A stretch of DNA of 64,000 nucleotides from an uncultured Rhizobiaceae group bacterium. GTDB taxonomy: Bacteria > Pseudomonadota > Alphaproteobacteria > Rhizobiales > Rhizobiaceae. Below the pieces are notes generated by a model that saw only the letters and a list, made by a program, of their open reading frames with translations, was not told the origin of the DNA and did no database searches. The stretch lies in assembly GCA_947501445.1 (NCBI GenBank), contig CANMVS010000025.1, forward strand, positions 1 through 64,000, given 5' to 3'. The position numbers were made by a program, and so were the translations under genes. Shown piece after piece: positions 8,709-17,518 of this stretch. Within the stretch, counting starts at the first letter, position 1, and each line of letters starts with the position of its first letter.

Positions 8709-9700
8709 GCCGCTTCCTCCAGATCGGCCAGAACATCAAATCCCATTTGCAAAAGAACATGTGGGATATCGACAAATACCCAGTTTTCCACGAGCAGGTC
8801 GCCCTCTCGACGCCACCAATCACACACACGCATGAAAAGCCGTTCGCCATGGGACGGTTGACCAAGAAAAGTCTTTGCCTGAACCGCATTGAGCGATGGC
8901 CATCCACCTGAGCAGATGTAGTCACCATCACCAAAACGGGTGAAGTGCTGCGTCTGGCTGCCGGGAACGGCCCCGCCGATCCATGCGCTGAACGTGTTTT
9001 CGAAAGGCACCTGAAAACCGGAAAAATTCTCCAACCCGACAAAACTGCCAAAGGCCGCCGGTCCGTACCAGTGCATGTTTTCGTGCCAATAGGGACGCCA
9101 GGCCTGGTTTTCTGTTGCAAGTCCGCGCAGCATGCTGGTGACCATCTCAAGCGACGAGGCACTGCGCTCCGCGGCATTGTGGTGCCAGATTAATCCGTCC
9201 TGAGACGCGGGACCGGGCAAATATCCCGTGTAGCCACGGTCACGGCCCGGACTATCGGTGATTGGCCATTGACCGGCAGCGATCATCAGCTCGGGAATGT
9301 CGAGAAAAATGTAGGATTCAACGACACGTCCCGCAACCATGCGATGAAATTCACCAAAACGCAGATACGCCATGGCGTTCGTCGGTTTGATCCCAAGCCA
9401 GGGATGTTTGAAATGACCGCAATAATAGCCGGTGCACGTCACCCATTCACTATCTTCATAGTCGCCACCAAATGCTATGTAGTCGCGTCGATGGAGGTTT
9501 TCAAAAGATTCAAGCAGTGGCTGGAGAAAAAGCTCTTTGTACTGTGCCGTGCCGACCATTGCGTTAAATGGGTGCACAATGTTGATCTTGGCATTGCTGT
9601 CGAAGAAACGCTCCACAGCAGCGCCGAACCCATCAGGTTGAGGATGGTGATAGGCTTCACAATAGGCCTTCAATGCGACTTTGTTGGGTAATATTGTCAT
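8705..9700 (-). CDS. two-domain SnoaL/NTF2-like protein (paralogue A)
   Basis: A 331-residue tandem NTF2-like protein. The N-terminal half contains FFDSNAKINIVHPFNAM and the C-terminal half MHWYGPAAFGSFVGLENF and VENWVFVDIPHVLLQMGFD. It starts 15 bases after the stop of the MalG-type permease gene, directly linking the importer to the SnoaL-like set. It has no signal peptide, so it should act in the cytoplasm. Alignment by eye shows closest layout to paralogues C and E. No catalytic residue can be assigned with confidence. Confidence 0.8.
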   Translation of the reverse strand: MTILPNKVALKAYCEAYHHPQPDGFGAAVERFFDSNAKINIVHPFNAMVGTAQYKELFLQPLLESFENLHRRDYIAFGGDYEDSEWVTCTGYYCGHFKHPWLGIKPTNAMAYLRFGEFHRMVAGRVVESYIFLDIPELMIAAGQWPITDSPGRDRGYTGYLPGPASQDGLIWHHNAAERSASSLEMVTSMLRGLATENQAWRPYWHENMHWYGPAAFGSFVGLENFSGFQVPFENTFSAWIGGAVPGSQTQHFTRFGDGDYICSGGWPSLNAVQAKTFLGQPSHGERLFMRVCDWWRREGDLLVENWVFVDIPHVLLQMGFDVLADLEEAA

Positions 9701-9715
9701 CCTGTTTTCCCGCCA

Positions 9716-10597
9716 CTACCCTTTGACTGCACCGGCGGTCAGGCCAGAGACAATCTGGCGCTGAAAGACCATGACCATTACAAAAAGGGGCGCCGTAGCC
9801 GAAACAACAGCGGCCACCGCAAACATCACGTTCCCCTTCGTTTGTGTAGTGCCGAGAAAACTGGCGATTTTCGGAACCATGGTCTGGTTTTCCTTCGACA
9901 GGATCATCGCCGTTACCGCGAAATCATTGTATGCGAGCAGGAATGAGAACAGGCCCGTGGTGATCACGCCCGGCCACATCACCGGAATGATAACGTGACG
10001 GAAAGCCTGAAAACGCGTGCAGCCATCGACCATGGCACTTTCGTCCAGATCCTGCGGGATATTCTTGAAAAAGGAATGCAGCATCCACAGCGTGAACGGC
10101 TGGTTGATAGCAACGAGCACGATAATGCAGGTCGCAAGGTGACCCCACAGGTTCCAGCCGAAAAACACCGGCAGATAACCTGAAACCAGGGTGATCGGTG
10201 GCATGGCTCTGAAGATCAGCGCGGCGATCAGGAACCAGAATGCATAACGATAGGTTGAGCGAGCTAGGGCATAGCCACCGAGCGTTCCGAACGTCAGCGA
10301 AATAGTGACGACGAAGATACAGACCAGAACTGAATTCAATGCAGCGCGCCAGAATTCCTCTTTTATCCACGCCCCCTCATACCCGTCAGCGGTGAAGCTG
10401 CTGCCGGTCTCATTCTGCGTCAATGTTCCTGACAGGGCGTAGAACCAGTCTGCCTTGGAGAAGAAGTCGCCTTCGACTTTGAAAGAGCCCCAAAGGGTCC
10501 AAAGGAAAGGGAAAGCCGCCAGGATCATCCAAAGTGCCAGAACACCAAAGATCAGGATTTGGACGGCGGGTGGACGTTTCTTTGTTATGTCACTCAT
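9716..10597 (-). CDS. carbohydrate-type ABC transporter permease (MalG-like)
   Basis: A 293-residue inner-membrane permease of the MalG/UgpE class with six predicted membrane segments. The cytoplasmic coupling (EAA) loop reads DESAMVDGCTRFQAFRHVIIP, which contacts the ATPase. The ATG at 10597, with AGGTG upstream, is preferred over the TTG used by the track at 10618. It forms one importer with the MalF-like permease, the binding protein and the ATPase encoded upstream. The class takes up sugars, polyols, glycerol phosphates and related polar solutes. Confidence 0.93.
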   Translation of the reverse strand: MSDITKKRPPAVQILIFGVLALWMILAAFPFLWTLWGSFKVEGDFFSKADWFYALSGTLTQNETGSSFTADGYEGAWIKEEFWRAALNSVLVCIFVVTISLTFGTLGGYALARSTYRYAFWFLIAALIFRAMPPITLVSGYLPVFFGWNLWGHLATCIIVLVAINQPFTLWMLHSFFKNIPQDLDESAMVDGCTRFQAFRHVIIPVMWPGVITTGLFSFLLAYNDFAVTAMILSKENQTMVPKIASFLGTTQTKGNVMFAVAAVVSATAPLFVMVMVFQRQIVSGLTAGAVKG

Positions 10598-10604
10598 GGT
10601 GCAC

Positions 10605-11627
10605 CTATTTCCGGCCAAAGTCGCGCCAGGTGCGGACCAGCACCGGTGAAAGGAGAATCGCGACGCCGATGATTGTCAGCACCGAGGTCGCTGCGGCTGA
10701 CGACAGTTGTCTCGTCTCGCCGCCAAGATCGTTGTAAATCGCCCAGGACAGGGAGGTTGCATGGGCGTTGGCTGCGAAACTGACAATCGGCTCAAAGACC
10801 CGGAAGTTGTCCATCAACTGCATCAGTGCGATGAATGTTGTGAGCGGTAGCAGGTGCGGAATGATGACATAGCGGATCTGTTCCCAGCGGTTGGCACCAT
10901 CGATGCGAGACGCCTCAAGCGTATCTTTGTTGACGGTTTGAAGCCCGGCATAATAGACAATAAAGGCAAAGGGTGCGGCGTGCCAAACGCCATAGACCAT
11001 CAGCATAATCCACATGAGTGGCGTCGAAGCCTTGACTGACAGGTCGGGATTGCCGGCCAGATATTGCAGGGCCGAGCCGATGATGCCGCGGGCGTCGACC
11101 ATCCAGAACAGGATAAGCGATCCGATCAGCGGCGTTATCATCATCGGCAATAGTGAAAAGAAAATCAGAGGCCCGCGAATTGCAGAGGCGGCACTGTTGA
11201 CGGCAACAGCAATGACGAAACCGAAAATGATGACCAGCGGTGTGACGACAAATGTGAAGGTGAGAGTGAATCCGAGTGCCTTGTAAAAAGGCAGGTTCAA
11301 CATTTGCGCGCCGAAATCGCGCCAATTGTCTGCTTTCTCCCAGGCGGAGCCGACCGCATCGACTGCAAGGTGGTTGCGGTCCCGATAGGTTGCCAAGCCT
11401 GCAAACTTTCCAAGTGGTTCAGCTTCCCTCAGTGCCGCGGTTGCCTCCTGATCGATGGCTGTTGCCTGCTTGCAACCGAAAGGACCACAATTTTCCACTG
11501 TCACGATTACCTGTTCGTGGGACACGTAGAACGACTGAACCACAACCGAGATTATCGGGAAAAAGATGAACAGCAGCATCGCAACAGAAGACGGGAGTAC
11601 GAACAAGAAAAACGCCTTGTGTTTCAT
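10605..11627 (-). CDS. carbohydrate-type ABC transporter permease (MalF-like)
   Basis: A 340-residue permease with a first membrane segment at residues 1-30 and a periplasmic loop of about 80 residues that contains a CGPFGC pair. The later membrane helices and the EAA loop DTLEASRIDGANRWEQIRYV follow. The ATG at 11627 starts MKHKAFFLFVLP and has GGAGG upstream; the track start at 11759 would add a non-membrane tail overlapping the previous gene. The MalG-like gene starts eight bases beyond its stop. Confidence 0.92.
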   Translation of the reverse strand: MKHKAFFLFVLPSSVAMLLFIFFPIISVVVQSFYVSHEQVIVTVENCGPFGCKQATAIDQEATAALREAEPLGKFAGLATYRDRNHLAVDAVGSAWEKADNWRDFGAQMLNLPFYKALGFTLTFTFVVTPLVIIFGFVIAVAVNSAASAIRGPLIFFSLLPMMITPLIGSLILFWMVDARGIIGSALQYLAGNPDLSVKASTPLMWIMLMVYGVWHAAPFAFIVYYAGLQTVNKDTLEASRIDGANRWEQIRYVIIPHLLPLTTFIALMQLMDNFRVFEPIVSFAANAHATSLSWAIYNDLGGETRQLSSAAATSVLTIIGVAILLSPVLVRTWRDFGRK

Positions 11628-11709
11628 TTGCGGATCCTCCGTTTTGGCGATGAGTACTGAATGCGAAGCTTCGAGGGCGACCCATGCCGCCCCCTTTATT
11701 GAAACAGAG

Positions 11710-12945
11710 TTACTTGAGGTAACCCTTTTCCCTGGCCGCAGCGGTATAGGCGGCTTCAATGTCGCTCAGCGTCTGCTCCGCGCTTTCCTTGCCCTGCATG
11801 AAATCAGCGATATTGTCGCCAAGTACGGTGTGCAGAAGTCCCTGATAAGGCAGCATTGGATAGGGCGTTGTCTGCATGTCGATCGCGCTGAAAACACCCG
11901 CATTGACTGGCGCAGGTTTGTACCCATCGATCATCCAGACCGCCTGACCCATGGTCTCGTCATTCAGGATTGCCGAACTGGTGCCATGTTTCATGGCCAG
12001 GAATGTGGCTTCGGCATCTTTGTCAGAGATGTTCTTTGCAACTGTCCAGCCGTCCCACCACAATGTCGAAGCGGGATGATTGCCACCACCGACAGTCATC
12101 GGTGCACTGACCTTGGTGTTGTTGTAAACCTCTGGCGTAGAGCCTTCCGCGTCCATCAACCGACCTGTACGTGAACCCCACATATTCATCAAAGCAACAT
12201 TGCCGGCTTCCCACTCCGCAGAGGTGGCGTTTGAATCATGGGTCAGAAAGTCGGGGTTCATATATTCCGATAGTGCCTTCATCATATTGAGCGTTGCAAC
12301 GCCCTTTTCGTTGTTGATGGCAACTTCCGCTGTGCCCGGTTTGTAGAATTCTCCACCATGGCCAAGATACATGTTGACAAATTCCTGGGCCAGGTTCCAG
12401 CCCGCTTGATAAGCGCCGCCTACCGGATTTTCGATTATGCCCTGTTCGCGTATCATTTTGGCAGCGGCCAAAAGTTCCTCATAGGTTTTTGGAGGTTCGA
12501 CACCAATTTTTTCAAGGATGTCACCGCGATACACGAGGTGTTGGGCATTGGCCATAAACGCCACAGCCATGACTTTACCGTCCACCGTGATTAACTGGTG
12601 TTTGGGAATGTCCTGACCGTGTTTGGCGACCAGGTCGTCGAGCGGACGAAGCACATCTTCATTGATCAGCGCCACAATGGATGAGTTTGCCAAAATGGCG
12701 GAAGTATATTCTGCCGGATTGCCCTGCATGCCCGCCAGATTGATCTTCTGGTGATCGGCAGTCAGGTTGGCTTCGGCTTCAATGCCTTCACAGGACGTCG
12801 CATTTTTGGCGACCGTCTGAATGGCGGGAAATTCGTTACCAATTATATTGAGACGCCCCGAGTCAATCGTGCATGCCGCGAAGGCTGCTGATGTGGAAAG
12901 CGCCACCGTTGCGGCGGTAATTATCGTCTTGAGAAACATATTCAA
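11710..12945 (-). CDS. ABC transporter extracellular solute-binding protein
   Basis: A 411-residue periplasmic binding protein of the carbohydrate-binding family 1 type. It has a clear signal peptide, with basic and hydrophobic residues and a likely cleavage after AAFA before ACTID. Internal sequence such as YEELLAAAKMIREQG and GWNLAQEFVNMYLGHGGEF fits the family, as does a tryptophan-containing hinge (LWWDGWTVAKN). It delivers the unknown substrate to the two permeases. It is the second gene of the operon, after the ATPase. Confidence 0.92.
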   Translation of the reverse strand: MNMFLKTIITAATVALSTSAAFAACTIDSGRLNIIGNEFPAIQTVAKNATSCEGIEAEANLTADHQKINLAGMQGNPAEYTSAILANSSIVALINEDVLRPLDDLVAKHGQDIPKHQLITVDGKVMAVAFMANAQHLVYRGDILEKIGVEPPKTYEELLAAAKMIREQGIIENPVGGAYQAGWNLAQEFVNMYLGHGGEFYKPGTAEVAINNEKGVATLNMMKALSEYMNPDFLTHDSNATSAEWEAGNVALMNMWGSRTGRLMDAEGSTPEVYNNTKVSAPMTVGGGNHPASTLWWDGWTVAKNISDKDAEATFLAMKHGTSSAILNDETMGQAVWMIDGYKPAPVNAGVFSAIDMQTTPYPMLPYQGLLHTVLGDNIADFMQGKESAEQTLSDIEAAYTAAAREKGYLK

Positions 12946-13017
12946 CTCCCTATTTCTATGGTGCGTATTACCCTCGCACCCAAGTGAATCCGGATATGGC
13001 CGGAAAGTTAAAGTGCG

Positions 13018-14070
13018 TTAGAGATTTATTCTCGCTCCCGAATTTTCTTCAAACAGATGGCAGATTGTCGGTGGTATTGAGATTGAAATTTCGTCGCCAA
13101 TCTCCGCCCGAAAAGATTTGTCCGCTTTGACGGACACCAAAGCACCGGCGACACGTACGGAAATCATCGTGGCATCACCAAGCAACTCCATGGTGTAGAT
13201 GGGCATATTGATCTGTCCTGTGCCGGCTTGTGCAAGCTGTCCATCTTCGGCACGGAACCCAAGAGTGACCTTACCATCCGGCGCACCGATGCCGGGAATC
13301 TCGGTATGCGGTGCGCGGAAGACGCCGTCTTTTACTTCACCCTCGATGAGGTTCATCGCCGGGTTGCCGATAAAGCTTGCGACAAAGCTGTTTGCGGGTG
13401 TGTCGTAAATATCCGTTGGACTGCCCACCTGCTGGACGACACCCTGTTTCATGACAACGACCCGATCGGCCAATGTCATCGCCTCGATCTGATCGTGGGT
13501 TACATAAATTGTTGTCACAGCCAGTTCGTGGCTGAGATTCTTGATCTGCGCCCGCGTGCTTACCCGTAATTTGGCGTCGAGGTTGGACAATGGTTCGTCC
13601 ATCAGGAATACATTTGGTTCGCGCACAATGGCACGGGCGAGGGCGACGCGCTGGCGCTGACCACCCGAAAGTTCAGCCGGTTTGCGATGAAGAAATTCGT
13701 CAAGTTCAACCATGGCTGAGGCACGCCGAACCTTCTGATCATGCATCGCAGGGTCAATGCCACGGACCTTGAGTGGGAACCGAATGTTTTCATAGACATT
13801 CATGTTCGGATAAAGGGCGTAGGATTGAAATACCATCGCCACATCCCGGTCCTTCGGGTCGAGGTCGTTGATCACTTTGCCATCAATGGTAATCTCGCCT
13901 TCGGTAATATCTTCAAGACCGGCAATCATGCGCATGGTGGTGGTTTTGCCGCAGCCAGAGGGGCCAAGAAGAACCAGAAATTCCTTATCGGCGATAGTCA
14001 GGTCAAAATTGTCCACGCCGACAAATGCCCCCCATCGTTTGCCAACATTTCGTAGCTGGATCTCGGCCAT
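13018..14070 (-). CDS. ABC transporter ATP-binding protein (MalK/UgpC type)
   Basis: A 350-residue ATPase. Walker A is GPSGCGKTT, the Q-loop is VFQSYALYPNM, the signature is LSGGQRQRVALARA, Walker B is VFLMDEPLSNLD and the switch histidine is in THDQIEAM. The C-terminal 110 residues form the TOBE/OB regulatory domain seen in MalK and UgpC. The ATG at 14070 is preceded by GGGGGAAGAA; the track start is an upstream TTG. It is the first gene of the operon, next to the operator region. Confidence 0.95.
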   Translation of the reverse strand: MAEIQLRNVGKRWGAFVGVDNFDLTIADKEFLVLLGPSGCGKTTTMRMIAGLEDITEGEITIDGKVINDLDPKDRDVAMVFQSYALYPNMNVYENIRFPLKVRGIDPAMHDQKVRRASAMVELDEFLHRKPAELSGGQRQRVALARAIVREPNVFLMDEPLSNLDAKLRVSTRAQIKNLSHELAVTTIYVTHDQIEAMTLADRVVVMKQGVVQQVGSPTDIYDTPANSFVASFIGNPAMNLIEGEVKDGVFRAPHTEIPGIGAPDGKVTLGFRAEDGQLAQAGTGQINMPIYTMELLGDATMISVRVAGALVSVKADKSFRAEIGDEISISIPPTICHLFEENSGARINL

Positions 14071-14091
14071 TTCTTCCCCCAACGGAAAATT

Positions 14092-14107
14092 TTGAATACG
14101 CTTGCAA
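14092..14107. promoter_or_regulatory. LacI-type operator 1
   Basis: TTGAATACGCTTGCAA matches the LacI-family half-site pattern around a central CG, of the kind TTGCAAACGTTTGCAA. It lies 22 bases from the start codon of the ABC ATPase gene. The likely ligand is the LacI regulator encoded at 4661-5689. Confidence 0.6.
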
Positions 14108-14146
14108 TAAGGGTAGACTCAAGTTGTAACTTCTGACAAGTGTTTT

Positions 14147-14162
14147 TTGCATACGTTTGCAA
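14147..14162. promoter_or_regulatory. LacI-type operator 2
   Basis: TTGCATACGTTTGCAA is a near-perfect palindrome (14 of 16 positions) with the central CG typical of LacI-family sites. Its centre is 55 bases from that of operator 1, so one regulator could cover both divergent promoters, possibly by looping. Confidence 0.68.
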
Positions 14163-14229
14163 AAAAAATTTCCCATACCGGGCAAGATCCGGTAATCGTT
14201 CGGAAAAAATAATTCAAATGAGAAGACAC

Positions 14230-15228
14230 ATGATATCATTTCAGTCGGAAAAACAGCTTGTTCGCGATTACTACTCGGCTCTGGATTGCGCTGAGGCCGG
14301 ACAGATAGAGCAGGTGATCAACACCTTCACCACGCACAATTACCGGTGGCGCGGGTTTCATCCGTTCGACGAAATCAATGATGCAGTGGAAGTCGCGCAC
14401 CGGTTCTGGGTGCCCTTGCGTCTGGCGCTGACGCGGATGCAACGCCGCATGGATATCTTTATGGCCGGGCGCAACGAAATTGACGGGTTTGACAGTACCT
14501 GGGTCGTTTCGATGGGACATCTGGTCGGGCTGTTTGATCAACCCTGGCTGGGCATTAGGCCGACGCGGAAAATGGCCTTTCTGCGATATTGTGAGTTTCA
14601 TCGTGTTGAAAATGGCAAGATCGCCGAAACGGCTATGTATTTCGATGTACCGCATCTGATGATGCAGGCCGGGCTGCAGCCGTTTCCCCCGCAAACGGCG
14701 GCACATCTGGTGCAACCCGGTCCAATGACACACAACGGCCTGATGTTCGAACCACAGGATCCCGCTGAGGGCAAAAAGACACTGGCCGCCATCAATCATA
14801 TGATTGGCGACATTAAGGATTGGACCGGTGGCCGTGAGGAACCATTGATCAAAGAGCTTCAGCGAAGCTGGAATGACGATATGATCTGGTGGGGTCCGGC
14901 TGGTATCGGCGCGACCTACACAATTGAGCGATATGCGCAGCAGCACGCCGGCCCCTTTCGCGACGGCTTTGGTGAACGCACGTTCAATGGTCATATATGC
15001 CGACTTGCGGAAGGCGATTTTGGCGGGTTCTTTGGTTGGCCGAACCTGACGCTCATTCCGACAGGCGGTTTCATGGGCATGCCAGCGACTGGTAAACCAG
15101 GCGATATGCGGGTGATCGATATATACAGGCGTGCGGGTAACAAGCTGACTGAAAACTGGATATTCATCGACCTCCTGCATTTTTGGAAACAGCAGGGCGT
15201 TGACATATTGGTACGCAGCGCAAAATAA
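14230..15228 (+). CDS. two-domain SnoaL/NTF2-like protein (paralogue E), divergent
   Basis: A 332-residue tandem NTF2-like protein transcribed away from the operon. The first half has FTTHNYRWRGFHPFDEIND and DQPWLGIRPTRKMAFLRY. The second has MIWWGPAGIGATYTIERY and ends TENWIFIDLLHFWKQQGVD, matching paralogues A, B and C. I choose the ATG at 14230 (GAGAAG just upstream); 14218 is possible, and the track start at 14140 would read through the operator. It shares its control region with the operon, so co-regulation is expected. Confidence 0.8.
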   Translation: MISFQSEKQLVRDYYSALDCAEAGQIEQVINTFTTHNYRWRGFHPFDEINDAVEVAHRFWVPLRLALTRMQRRMDIFMAGRNEIDGFDSTWVVSMGHLVGLFDQPWLGIRPTRKMAFLRYCEFHRVENGKIAETAMYFDVPHLMMQAGLQPFPPQTAAHLVQPGPMTHNGLMFEPQDPAEGKKTLAAINHMIGDIKDWTGGREEPLIKELQRSWNDDMIWWGPAGIGATYTIERYAQQHAGPFRDGFGERTFNGHICRLAEGDFGGFFGWPNLTLIPTGGFMGMPATGKPGDMRVIDIYRRAGNKLTENWIFIDLLHFWKQQGVDILVRSAK

Positions 15229-15357
15229 CGTTTGATTTTGGCTTCGGGCGCACCAAACCTGTCAAATCAATGAACCTGGTATGAATATCCTATTCAGGTC
15301 CGTTTCAGACGATGTTTTCTAGTGTCTCCTCATTCAAACCTAATTTGGAGAGGGATT

Positions 15358-15630
15358 ATGAAAACATTACTCATCGCATCTGTTGCCATTGGTATTGGCG
15401 CTGGCTTTACGCTTATCGCACCCACACCTGCGCAGGCAGCCAAATGTCTTTATCAGGCCCATTACACCAATGGCGACTACGCCGGTGTTTATCAGGTCGG
15501 GCGCGCATTGAAAAAGAAGAAAGCCTGTAATCGTGCACGGCGCCAATGTGGTCGGAGCCTTGAACGGGCCAGCCGCAAGGGGAAAATCGGCCGTGGTGCA
15601 AGCTGCATCCGTATAACCAACGTGTACTAA
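15358..15630 (+). CDS. small secreted basic cysteine-containing protein
   Basis: A 90-residue protein with a signal peptide (MKTLLIASVAIGIGAGF, cleavage near AQA before AKCLYQ). The mature part of about 65 residues is rich in Lys and Arg and has four cysteines (KCLY, KKACNRARRQC, GASC), which could form two disulfides. The ATG at 15358 has GGAGAGG upstream; the track start adds 12 unsupported residues. The family is not recognised. It stands alone with its own terminator, so it is probably a periplasmic protein of unknown role. Confidence 0.7.
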   Translation: MKTLLIASVAIGIGAGFTLIAPTPAQAAKCLYQAHYTNGDYAGVYQVGRALKKKKACNRARRQCGRSLERASRKGKIGRGASCIRITNVY

Positions 15631-15648
15631 GAATTTTTCGAATTGAAA

Positions 15649-15685
15649 GGCGCCCGGGCAGAGAATTGTTTCGGGCGTCTTTGTT
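15649..15685 (+). terminator. rho-independent terminator candidate
   Basis: GGCGCCCG pairs with CGGGCGTC (one G-T wobble) around a 15-base loop and is followed by TTTGTT. It lies 19 bases after the stop of the small secreted protein gene. Confidence 0.55.
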
Positions 15686-15722
15686 CGTGGATAGGGTTTG
15701 CCAGCTCGGGTCCATATTGGAG

Positions 15723-16622
15723 CTAAACTCTCTCCGACAGGCGGCGCTCCCTTATCCAGATCGTCAAACCCGCCGCAACAATGACCGCTGCACCGGCAAT
15801 CGTCCACACATCCGGCAAATGGTCGAAGACCAGATAGCTCCAGATCGTCAGATACAAAATAAAGGAATAGGCAAAGGGTGATAATGTGCTGGCCGGGGCG
15901 AAGCGATGCGCAGTGGTAAGCACCTGATGCCCAAGCCACCCCAGAAGCCCGAGTGCGATCATGATTGTCCAATCGCCTGTCGTCGCTGGAGTTTGCCATT
16001 CGTAAAGTGCAAATGGCAACAATATGATCGTGCCGACCGCGCCTGAATAGAATTGCATCGTGTCAGTCGAAACCACACCGGCCAGACGGCGTGTCAAAAT
16101 GGAATAGCCCGCAAATGAGCTTGCCCCGCACAACGACAGGAGCACCGCCCAGTGGAAGTTCTCATCAAAAGGACGAATAGCGATCAAAATTCCGGCGAAG
16201 CCGACGATGATTGCGGACCAGCGCCAGATACCAACGCGCTCACCCAGCAACGGCCCGGATAGGGCGCATATGATGATGGGTGCTGAAAACAGGATCGTTG
16301 ACGTCAGGGTCAGCGGGATGTAGCGCAACGCCGCAAAATTAAACACGGTCGACAGCATCAGCAGGGCGCCGCGAAACAAGAGCAGCGTTGAATTTCCCGA
16401 CTTGAAACGGCTTGTCTGGGCGCCATCACGTACCATTATCACCAGTGATATGGCAAAATGGCCGATGTACCGCATGAATGACAATTGCAGGGCTGGCAGA
16501 CCTGCGAGTGCCAGCCATTTGGCACCCGCATCAATAAAAGAAAAGCACAAATAGGCAAAGAGCATCATGACAATCGCAAGCAGCGGTCTGTCTATATTGG
16601 CTTTTACAACATCGCCCTTCAT
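15723..16622 (-). CDS. EamA/DMT-family transporter
   Basis: A 299-residue inner-membrane protein with about ten hydrophobic segments and the duplicated EamA layout (first repeat LLAIVMMLFAYLCFSFIDAG, second repeat HWAVLLSLCGASSFAGYSIL). Family members export amino acids, nucleotides and other metabolites. The ATG overlaps the stop of the dehydrogenase gene (ATGA), so it is the last gene of the TRAP/PhyH operon. It may remove a product or an intermediate of that pathway. Confidence 0.9.
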   Translation of the reverse strand: MKGDVVKANIDRPLLAIVMMLFAYLCFSFIDAGAKWLALAGLPALQLSFMRYIGHFAISLVIMVRDGAQTSRFKSGNSTLLLFRGALLMLSTVFNFAALRYIPLTLTSTILFSAPIIICALSGPLLGERVGIWRWSAIIVGFAGILIAIRPFDENFHWAVLLSLCGASSFAGYSILTRRLAGVVSTDTMQFYSGAVGTIILLPFALYEWQTPATTGDWTIMIALGLLGWLGHQVLTTAHRFAPASTLSPFAYSFILYLTIWSYLVFDHLPDVWTIAGAAVIVAAGLTIWIRERRLSERV

Positions 16623-17518
16623 CGGCTGGCTTTGTCGTCAAACAGATCAGCGAAATAGTCTACCATTTGCGATACCATCTGATCACCGCGCCCTTCAGCC
16701 ATAGCCAGAGAGAGCGCCTGTTTGGCCGCGTGTGACATCAGGCTTGGAACACCGGCGTCATCGGCCATCGTGTTGTAATAGCCGACATCCTTGCGGGCAT
16801 TCTTGATTGCGAATGCCAGCATGTCGGGTTTTCCGTCGATGGCATAGGCTTTGACAAAATCCATCATGCCGGAATGAAGCGGACCGGCAGACATGATGTT
16901 GTAAACTGTTGCACGATCGACACCGGCCACATCAGCCATGGCAAAGGCCTCCGACATGGCGGTTGCGGTTGTCATGGCAAAGAAATTATTGATCAGTTTG
17001 ACGGTATTGCCAGCGCCCAGGGCGCCGACGTGAAAGACATTCTCCCCCAGCTCATCAAGCAATGGTTTGACGGCCTCAAAGACGGCCACATCACCGGCTG
17101 CCATGATGTTCAAAAGCCCGTCTTTTGCATGGGCTGGCGTGCGGCCAAGCGGTGCATCCATGTAGCCTGCGCCAACATTGGCTACCTTTTCACCCAGCAT
17201 GCGGGTTGATGCTGGCAGGGATGTACCAAAGTCGATGACATATTTGCCTGAGCTCAGCCCGGCAATAACACCGTCCTCGCCCAACATACGCCCTTCAACC
17301 GATGCTGACGTGTCAACACACAGCATGATGACATCGCTTGCCTGAGCCAATTGCCGTGCAGTGGTGTGTTCAACCGCACCGCGCGCGACAGCCGCATCGA
17401 CATTATCGCGGGAGCGGTTGGCCAGCACATTGAGTGCGTAACCTCTGCTCTGCAGACATTCCACCATGGCGATACCCATAAGTCCCAGACCAATGAATCC
17501 TATTGCGGGTTTGCTCAT
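16619..17518 (-). CDS. NAD(P)-dependent beta-hydroxyacid dehydrogenase
   Basis: A 299-residue enzyme of the 3-hydroxyisobutyrate dehydrogenase / tartronate semialdehyde reductase family. The Rossmann motif is GFIGLGLMG, the substrate-binding segment is MDAPLGRTPAHAKDG, and the catalytic lysine lies in GAGNTVKLINNF. It oxidises or reduces a small beta-hydroxyacid with NAD(P). Its start overlaps the stop of the preceding PhyH gene (ATGA), and its stop overlaps the EamA gene. The product of one of the dioxygenases is a plausible substrate. Confidence 0.92.
   Translation of the reverse strand: MSKPAIGFIGLGLMGIAMVECLQSRGYALNVLANRSRDNVDAAVARGAVEHTTARQLAQASDVIMLCVDTSASVEGRMLGEDGVIAGLSSGKYVIDFGTSLPASTRMLGEKVANVGAGYMDAPLGRTPAHAKDGLLNIMAAGDVAVFEAVKPLLDELGENVFHVGALGAGNTVKLINNFFAMTTATAMSEAFAMADVAGVDRATVYNIMSAGPLHSGMMDFVKAYAIDGKPDMLAFAIKNARKDVGYYNTMADDAGVPSLMSHAAKQALSLAMAEGRGDQMVSQMVDYFADLFDDKASR

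Noticed and set aside
14236-15180. 314-residue ORF on the minus strand
   Set aside because: Antisense to the divergent SnoaL-like gene; the sense frame carries the paralogue motifs.
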